A DNA stretch of 32,025 bases from Deltaproteobacteria bacterium. GTDB taxonomy: Bacteria > Desulfobacterota > DSM-4660 > Desulfatiglandales > Desulfatiglandaceae. Below, piece after piece: positions 26,926 through 32,025 of this stretch (positions are counted from its first letter, which is position 1; every line of letters begins with the position of its first letter). The DNA lies in contig JAFDAP010000001.1 of NCBI GenBank assembly GCA_019313765.1, positions 1 to 32,025 of the forward strand, in the 5' to 3' direction. A model generated the notes under the pieces. The model was given only the letters and a program-made list of their open reading frames with translations, was not told where the DNA came from and did no database searches. The position numbers were made by a program, and so were the translations under genes.

Positions 26926-29900
26926 TTAATTCTGGTTTGTTCTGACCCACTTCACCGCATCGGCTGTGAGGAAGGCTCCCTTGCCCTTGTCCGTTTGTTC
27001 GATCGTGTTCACTCCTTCCGCCAGGCGGAAGGTCCCAAGCAGGACCCAACCCTGAGACGACTCCTGGATGTCGAAGGCGATCTCCTCGGTGCCGTCCTCG
27101 TGGTGGACGATAAAGTGTTTTTCCTCCTGGGTGGGCCGCTGCCGGTTTTCTCCTCTGCCTCCACCCCGCATGCCTCCGCCCTGTCCCCGGCCCCTGCCGA
27201 AGATCATGGTTTCGTTGTAAAAATAGATATCGTAGCTTCCGCTTTCCGGGAGGTTAACCGTCCAGGAAACTCTGTTACTGCCCTCCCCGACCTTGATCAT
27301 GTGGCCGGTATGGAGGATGGTGCCATAGAAATTCTGGAGGATGACCGGGGTCCAGCGTCCGGGGGGATTGTTGAGATTGTAACCAAGATACTCCGCCTCG
27401 ACGTTCGAACGGTCAAAGAGCCGGCGGATGGCCGTTCGGAGCTTGTTGTCTCCACCGCCCCCAGCCACAGTGAATCCCGGGTCCTCATTGTCGACGATAT
27501 ATTCTCCGGGAGTATCGAATTGGTCCTCCTCATAGGGAGTGGATCTTTCCCCTTCAAAGAAGGTTTCCGTTGCTTCTATCTTCCGCTCAAACAGGGGCAG
27601 GTTCATGGTGGAGGGGATGTTTCGCGAGATGGTTGTATCCATCTGCAGTATCATAGGCCGGCTGTCCAGGAGGATGCCAACCTCCTTGGTTGTTTTTGGG
27701 GGGATAAGAATAGTGCTTTCGATCTCCCACCCCGCTCCGCCACTTCGCATGCCGCCTCTACTCTGTGCGGACATCATGCTGATTTTTACGATGCCTTCGG
27801 TTTCAGAGATGTTTGTGACGGGCAGGCGGACGTGGTGGCGCTGCTGCTCCCCGTCCCGGACGGTGAACACACCAATGGAGCCAATGGTGAATGCCGGGAC
27901 CTGTGTTTCTTCGTACCAGGCAGCCATCACAGGTTCCAGATCAAATTCCTTATAGGCAAAAAGGAATTGGAGAAATTCTTCTTCCGTAATGGTGCTGAAT
28001 TTTTTCTTTTTGATAAAGGACAGAAGTTTTTCGTCGAAATTGTCCTCCTGAATGCGCGATTCGATGACAGTCATCAGATATTTCCCCTTGGCCAGGATGA
28101 TGTCGTAGAGATCATCATCGGTCAGGGTTTTATCTGCCATTAGATCGGAAATGGAACGGCCATCCAAAAGCCGGTTGGTTCTTTCCTGATCGGTCAGTCC
28201 GCCGCTCCGGTTGAACCGGAAGCTGGCAGCAGAGATCCTATCCTGGAGCCAGGATTCCAGGGCTGAGTGAAGGATGGGCCAGCGGTCGGAGGCAAGCGTG
28301 GAAGTGAAGGCGAAATAATTCGGTATCAGGTTGTATTGCGCATCCACATCGGATTCCGTTACGCTGGAAAGGGCTGTGTCGCGAAAGCCTCTCCTTGTGG
28401 ACTGGGAGCCCAGGAGGTTACTACGGACAAAGCGCGTGAAAAAACTGTTTTGGATCTGGGCCGGGCTGGTTTCCGCTCCTGGGCGCCTATTAAATCCCCC
28501 TCTTCTCTGCATCATGCGCTCCATGGAAGCAAAGTCCGCTCTTTGACACAGTGTTCCCATCTCCGGCAGAAAAACCATCTGGGGCTGGACGGTTTCGTCC
28601 GCCGCGCTCCAGAGGCGCTTGTGGCTGAAAAAGTGGATGGGAACCTCCACCAGCGCCAACTGCTCATAGGGATAGTCCAAACCGAGGGTGACCTCAAACT
28701 CGTCTTTCAGCTGGGTGATGGTCTTGGGCAGATCTTCAGAGATGGCATCGAGATGCTGTGCGTAATAATCGTGTCCCGGAAGGGTGAAGAGCTTATACTC
28801 TACGTCTTTGACCTTGAGGGTCCTTTCTTCATAGGGGCCGACCGTCAAGGATATCTGAGGAAGAGGTGTTGAGGGGCGGAAAGTGTAGGTTTTGCCGCCG
28901 TTAGACTCTATGATTTCCGGAAGGCCCTGGGAGATAGCCGTGCGGCCTTCGGGCAGTCGGATACTGAGCGTGTAGTGAGAGAAATCATGGGCCACTGCCC
29001 CGGGAAAGCGGTGACTGAGAGGGATCCCCGCTCGGGGATACCAGCCGCTCTCCGATGTCAGATGGATGAATTTTTCTGATAGGAAGATGTATTTTTTCGG
29101 CACATTGTAAAGCCCCAGTTTCGAGGGCTTGCGCAGAATTTCATCCTCGATGTCTGGGTAGCAGTAGGCCTCCCATAAAGTGCCGGCATAATCTATCCGG
29201 AGAGTGATGCTGGCACCAGATGCCAGGGGAACCGATGGTTGTATAAGGAGGACGTGTCCCTTTCTGACATGATCAAGAGTCGAATCGCCGGCTGTGACAC
29301 GGCTGATCTGAAGCCCCGGATTCAGGGTCAGGAGGAGGGATTCAGCGGGTTTTTCCTGTCTGTTTTTTAAAAGGATCTCGGAAGAGGCCGACAGAACATT
29401 GCCGGAAAATTCCACATCAAGGGAACAAGATTCCATGCTCATTGCGGGAATCTCAGCGTATTTTTGACTTTCCGCCAGAAGGTCACGGCGTTGGGAATCA
29501 ACGTCTCTGTTGGATTGGATATGGCTGAATATCAGGCCCAGGGCTGAGAGGACAAACAGGACTGAAAGTGCCCCGGACAAAGCCGTTGTCCAAGGTGATT
29601 GCCTCAGCCGTTTGGCCAGAAGCACTGTACCAAAGACAAACCCCAGGCCCAGAAGGAGGAGAGGGAACCGCAGCTGAAAAAGCTGTGCGCTATTGCCAAG
29701 CCCAATAAAATCAGAATACATCAGTGGTGTATGGAATCCGAATATGTCGGGGATAAAATAGGCCTTGTTTCCCAGGGCGATCAGGCTGAGGGACGATATG
29801 GCCAGTCCCAATAGAATGACAGCCGCCTGGCTGCGAATGACAACAGCCAAAACAAAGGACAATCCGATAAGGAATACCAGAGTGGGAAGGGTAAGCGTCA

Positions 29901-30351
29901 GAAAGTAAAGAAAGTAAGCCTGGATGCTAAAAGGCGTCTCCGACAGAAAGAGTTGGATCAGAGCTGTGATCACACCGACAAGAATATTCATCAGGACAAA
30001 CAGCCCGATGACTCCTAAGAATTTGCCCAGGATGTAGCTGGTGTTGGAAAAGGACCGGGAAAAGATGACCTGGGTGGAATGAGTCCTTCTGTCCCGTTTG
30101 AAGAATTCCGTGGCCATGAAAACCACGATAATGCCCTGATAGACATTGAAGAGTTTGAAGCTGAACAGAGGGATGGATCCTGACAAGGACCGGAAATAGT
30201 AGGGGAAGGAAAAGGAAGGGGCTGCGATCCCTGCCGTCAAAAGGCTCATAATGATGAGGCCCAACAGGGCGAATATGCGGAATCCCCAAGACCTCAGGAG
30301 AATTTTGGCTTCATAAGCGGCTATTTTTAGACAGATTATCATAGATGTCAT
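26926..30351 (-). CDS. ABC-2 permease / M1-like / golvesin-domain fusion, copy A
   Basis: The open frame extends upstream to 30804, but that part is antisense-type shadow over the ATPase gene. The ATG at 30351 is preceded by GAGG 8 bases upstream and begins MTSMIICLKIAAYEAKILLR, matching its paralog, giving 1141 residues. Architecture is the same: ABC-2 helices (about 1-290), M1-like periplasmic region, golvesin-like C-terminus (about 985-1141) with YIVDNEDPGFTVAGGGG and ADAVKWV. HExxH is again absent after EVPIHFFSHKRLWSAADETV. A Gly/Arg-rich loop, FGRGRGQGGGMRGGGRGE (about 27150-27205), replaces a short loop in the other copy. It begins 10 bases after the ATPase gene, so the ATPase most likely energises a dimer of copies A and B. 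The large extracytoplasmic part probably contacts substrate or the periplasmic adaptor. Confidence 0.87.
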   Translation of the reverse strand: MTSMIICLKIAAYEAKILLRSWGFRIFALLGLIIMSLLTAGIAAPSFSFPYYFRSLSGSIPLFSFKLFNVYQGIIVVFMATEFFKRDRRTHSTQVIFSRSFSNTSYILGKFLGVIGLFVLMNILVGVITALIQLFLSETPFSIQAYFLYFLTLTLPTLVFLIGLSFVLAVVIRSQAAVILLGLAISSLSLIALGNKAYFIPDIFGFHTPLMYSDFIGLGNSAQLFQLRFPLLLLGLGFVFGTVLLAKRLRQSPWTTALSGALSVLFVLSALGLIFSHIQSNRDVDSQRRDLLAESQKYAEIPAMSMESCSLDVEFSGNVLSASSEILLKNRQEKPAESLLLTLNPGLQISRVTAGDSTLDHVRKGHVLLIQPSVPLASGASITLRIDYAGTLWEAYCYPDIEDEILRKPSKLGLYNVPKKYIFLSEKFIHLTSESGWYPRAGIPLSHRFPGAVAHDFSHYTLSIRLPEGRTAISQGLPEIIESNGGKTYTFRPSTPLPQISLTVGPYEERTLKVKDVEYKLFTLPGHDYYAQHLDAISEDLPKTITQLKDEFEVTLGLDYPYEQLALVEVPIHFFSHKRLWSAADETVQPQMVFLPEMGTLCQRADFASMERMMQRRGGFNRRPGAETSPAQIQNSFFTRFVRSNLLGSQSTRRGFRDTALSSVTESDVDAQYNLIPNYFAFTSTLASDRWPILHSALESWLQDRISAASFRFNRSGGLTDQERTNRLLDGRSISDLMADKTLTDDDLYDIILAKGKYLMTVIESRIQEDNFDEKLLSFIKKKKFSTITEEEFLQFLFAYKEFDLEPVMAAWYEETQVPAFTIGSIGVFTVRDGEQQRHHVRLPVTNISETEGIVKISMMSAQSRGGMRSGGAGWEIESTILIPPKTTKEVGILLDSRPMILQMDTTISRNIPSTMNLPLFERKIEATETFFEGERSTPYEEDQFDTPGEYIVDNEDPGFTVAGGGGDNKLRTAIRRLFDRSNVEAEYLGYNLNNPPGRWTPVILQNFYGTILHTGHMIKVGEGSNRVSWTVNLPESGSYDIYFYNETMIFGRGRGQGGGMRGGGRGENRQRPTQEEKHFIVHHEDGTEEIAFDIQESSQGWVLLGTFRLAEGVNTIEQTDKGKGAFLTADAVKWVRTNQN

Positions 30352-30361
30352 ATCTTTAACC

Positions 30362-31273
30362 TCATTCTTTTTTTTCAAATATCCCGGAAAGATGGCCCGA
30401 GGACGCAGTCTGCATATAATGGATATAGGCGTCTTCCAGATTGGGTTCCACGGGGATGGCCTCCATCGTGCCCGGATTCTCCGCCACGATCCGCAGCTCG
30501 TATCCACCTTCCGAGGGGACCGTGGAGATAACAGGGAACCGCGCCTTCCAGCTGTCCAGGTCTTCATAGCCGGTGGATATGGTCCAGACTTTTCCCCGGG
30601 CGCTGTCCACAAGGTCGGCTGGAGGACCGTGAAAGATGATGCGTCCCATGTCCATAAGCGCGATGGTCTCGCAGGTGGAGGAGATGTCACCCACAATGTG
30701 GGTGGAGAGAAGGATGATCCGGTCCTGGGATGACAGATCGGACAAAAGATTGCGGAACCGGATCCGCTCCTCCGGATCCAGACCGACCGTGGGTTCGTCC
30801 ACAACCAGGAGCGGAGGGTCTCCGATCAGGGTTTGGGCAATGCCCAGTCTCCTCTTCATGCCGCCGGAGAGCTTCCCCGTCATACGGTCCCTGGCTTCGA
30901 AGAGACCCACTGTTTCCAGCAGCAGGTCGATCCTGTCCCGGCGCTTGTTTTTGGACAGGATACCGTTGAGACAGGCACTGTAATCCATAAACTCCCAAAC
31001 CGTCAGTTTGGCGAACACGGAAAAATCCTGGGGAAGATAGCCGATCTGCCGCCGGATCTCCTTGCGGTTTTTGCGGATGTCCAGATCATTGACTTTGACG
31101 CGTCCGGAGCTGGGTTTTAGAAGTGTGACCAGGATGCGCATCAACGTAGTTTTTCCGGCGCCGTTGGGGCCTAGCAGACCGAACAATCCTTTTGGGATGT
31201 CCATATCGATATCCTTAAGGGCCAGCTTGCCGCCGGGATAACGTTTTGAAAGTTGTGATATTGAAATTTGCAT
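30362..31273 (-). CDS. ABC transporter ATP-binding protein, first gene of the operon
   Basis: A 303-residue cytoplasmic ATPase of the ABC-2/CcmA-NatA type. A-loop Tyr12 (SKRYPGGKLALKDI), Walker A GPNGAGKT (35-42), Q-loop GYLPQDF (78-84), signature LSGGM (135-139), Walker B LLVVDE (155-160) and His192 are all present, so it should hydrolyse ATP. A C-terminal extension of about 75 residues ends VEPNLEDAYIHYM, the usual family tail. AGGAAAAGAAC precedes the ATG. It is followed after 10 bases by the first ABC-2/M1-like fusion gene. Its sequence is strikingly similar to the ATPase half of the RND-ABC fusion (shared GPNGAGKTTLMRI, IRFRNLLS/IKFRNLLSEL, LEDAY/LEDSY tail), indicating a duplication within the operon. 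Confidence 0.94.
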   Translation of the reverse strand: MQISISQLSKRYPGGKLALKDIDMDIPKGLFGLLGPNGAGKTTLMRILVTLLKPSSGRVKVNDLDIRKNRKEIRRQIGYLPQDFSVFAKLTVWEFMDYSACLNGILSKNKRRDRIDLLLETVGLFEARDRMTGKLSGGMKRRLGIAQTLIGDPPLLVVDEPTVGLDPEERIRFRNLLSDLSSQDRIILLSTHIVGDISSTCETIALMDMGRIIFHGPPADLVDSARGKVWTISTGYEDLDSWKARFPVISTVPSEGGYELRIVAENPGTMEAIPVEPNLEDAYIHYMQTASSGHLSGIFEKKE

Positions 31274-31679
31274 GTTCTTTTCCTAGCGATTATATTTAAT
31301 ATTTATATCATTATGATTCAGCTTTGTGTTATTTCTTTGAAAGGTTTTCATTTTATTAGACCCATTAAGAAAGCTTTTTCTTCCAAAAAAGATAGGTCAT
31401 AAGGCGATTTATTCTTATTGCTGGATTGCTTGTCTTCTTAGTAAAAATCCATCTTGACAATCACATAACTTTTGGTTATTCTGCCAAATATGAAAATGAA
31501 TGGCAGGAAAAGAGCTCATTGCGAAACTGACCTGCCCCCCATCAATGTATCACCTTTAAAGTGAGATTATTAGTCCTTTGAACATGCCCCCTTCTTTGAT
31601 TCATTATCTAAGTTAGAAAATAAATTGAATATTCAGCTCTGTCTTTTAAGAAAATTCAACAGATCCACTCTCTTGCAGG
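31274..31679. other. Intergenic region upstream of the exporter operon
   Basis: About 400 AT-rich bases without a credible gene; the operon promoter should be here. On the minus strand a TATAAT lies at 31294-31289, 16 bases before the ATPase ATG, without a good -35; CATAAT-like hexamers lie further upstream. AAGAAAGC/TTTCTT near 31368-31383 can form a short hairpin. TGACCTGCCCCCC at about 31528-31540 resembles the terminal bases of some IS3-family elements, but no transposase or partner end is visible. No terminator for the gene entering from the right edge is convincing. Confidence 0.3.
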
Positions 31680-32025
31680 TCAGATTCCCATTATTATCTC
31701 CATGAATACCCTTATAAAAGTCTTTTCTTCAACTTCAAATATAACACTTTTCCCATAGGAGCCGGCGTATTCTCCATGTGAGCCCATACTTCCTTCTACA
31801 TGACTAAAACGGTATATGCCGGGCTGCAGTGCCAGAGTCTTGGTCTGAGCCACGTTTTTCCCAAGCTTTTTCTCAGAAAGAATTTCATTATATGCACCCA
31901 TAGTTTGCAGTGTCAGATTCAACGGTGAATTACTGGCAGCTAAACTCAGGGCCGGTTTTCCGTAACTCGAGGAGAATGTAAAAAGCTGAACCTCTCCAAT
32001 CCCGGCTTGGGGAACCTTTAGTTGA
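31680..32025 (-). CDS. Unrecognised protein, C-terminal part, cut by the window edge
   Basis: The reading frame is open from the right edge of the window (32025) to its stop at 31680, about 114 residues, so the real gene starts outside. Seen residues include GEVQLFTFSSSYGKPALSLA, NSPLNLTLQTMGAYNEIL, KTLALQPGIYRFSHVEGSMG and FEVEEKTFIRVFMEIIMG. Alternating hydrophobic residues, many Gly/Ser and QPGIYRF suggest a beta-rich, possibly secreted domain like those displayed in PEGA or carbohydrate-response proteins. I cannot name a family. An internal TTG start near 31922 is possible but the upstream codons read equally well. It lies 406 bases before the exporter operon on the same strand; linkage is uncertain. 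Confidence 0.55.
   Translation of the reverse strand, partial: QLKVPQAGIGEVQLFTFSSSYGKPALSLAASNSPLNLTLQTMGAYNEILSEKKLGKNVAQTKTLALQPGIYRFSHVEGSMGSHGEYAGSYGKSVIFEVEEKTFIRVFMEIIMGI

Larger units (their letters stand above)
23469..30351 (-). repeat. Tandem duplication of a 3.4-kb gene
   Basis: The two fusion genes at 23469-26858 and 26926-30351 are direct tandem paralogs aligning along their whole length. Long stretches are identical at both protein and DNA level (for example the first 120 residues and the YVF/YIFLSEKF region), while loops have diverged. The separator is only 67 bases. The gene-level duplication is old enough for many substitutions but both copies are open, which suggests specialisation into a heterodimer. 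Confidence 0.85.

Noticed and set aside
26782..28143. Long plus-strand frame of 453 codons across the tandem paralogs.
   Set aside because: It is a complementary-strand shadow; a similar one lies over the other copy, as expected from duplicated coding sequence.
30352..30804. N-terminal extension of about 150 residues on the copy A fusion gene.
   Set aside because: It overlaps the end of the well-supported ATPase gene out of frame; the ATG at 30351 has a ribosome-binding site and matches the paralog start.
1..32025. CRISPR arrays, rRNA, intact tRNA genes or a replication origin.
   Set aside because: No regularly spaced repeats, rRNA-like sequence, foldable tRNA or DnaA-box cluster was noticed while reading both strands.

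Overview
The window looks like a chromosomal segment from a Gram-negative bacterium, most likely Acidobacteriota/Aminicenantota-like. The clues are a zinc-ribbon Ser/Thr kinase of the type common in that group, TolC/MFP/RND envelope genes, a lipoprotein box, and ABC-2 permeases fused to M1-like peptidase domains. This placement is inferred from gene content, not from a marker gene.

Left part (1-5034) is a graveyard around one healthy gene. It holds a frameshifted IS91-type transposase running off the left edge, a collapsed reductive-dehalogenase remnant, an intact monomeric NADP isocitrate dehydrogenase on the minus strand, a 5' scrap of an IS3-family orfA, and a sulfatase that has lost its N-terminus and carries an in-frame TGA. 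The middle (5327-8957, plus strand) has an M24 aminopeptidase P followed by a closely spaced pair, a threonine-dehydratase-like PLP enzyme and an ornithine-cyclodeaminase-like enzyme, which resembles EutB/EutC of ectoine catabolism. Next is a minus-strand Ser/Thr kinase whose usual TPR region is missing in frame. It is divergent from an AbiEi/AbiEii type IV toxin-antitoxin pair, which has a 32-bp palindrome directly in front of the antitoxin ATG.

The right part (12320-31273, all minus strand, about 19 kb) is the most remarkable. It reads as one operon with gaps from a 4-nt overlap to 67 nt. In transcription order: ABC ATPase; two tandem paralogous proteins each fusing an ABC-2 membrane domain, an M1-peptidase-like domain without HExxH, and a golvesin-like C-terminal domain; TolC-like outer-membrane channel; lipoprotein membrane-fusion protein; an ordinary-size RND pump; a 1564-residue RND pump fused at its C-terminus to extra membrane helices and an ABC nucleotide-binding domain; and a small ABC-2 permease translationally coupled to the fusion.

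The operon therefore encodes all parts of a tripartite RND-TolC exporter and two ABC-2 transporters, with one ATPase covalently attached to an RND subunit. In the fusion, the beginning of the ATPase fold (the A-loop strand) appears to be separated from the Walker A segment by about 175 residues containing roughly four transmembrane helices. My working hypothesis is an envelope-spanning machine combining ATP-driven and RND transport; substrate unknown. The right edge cuts a small beta-rich protein of unknown function.
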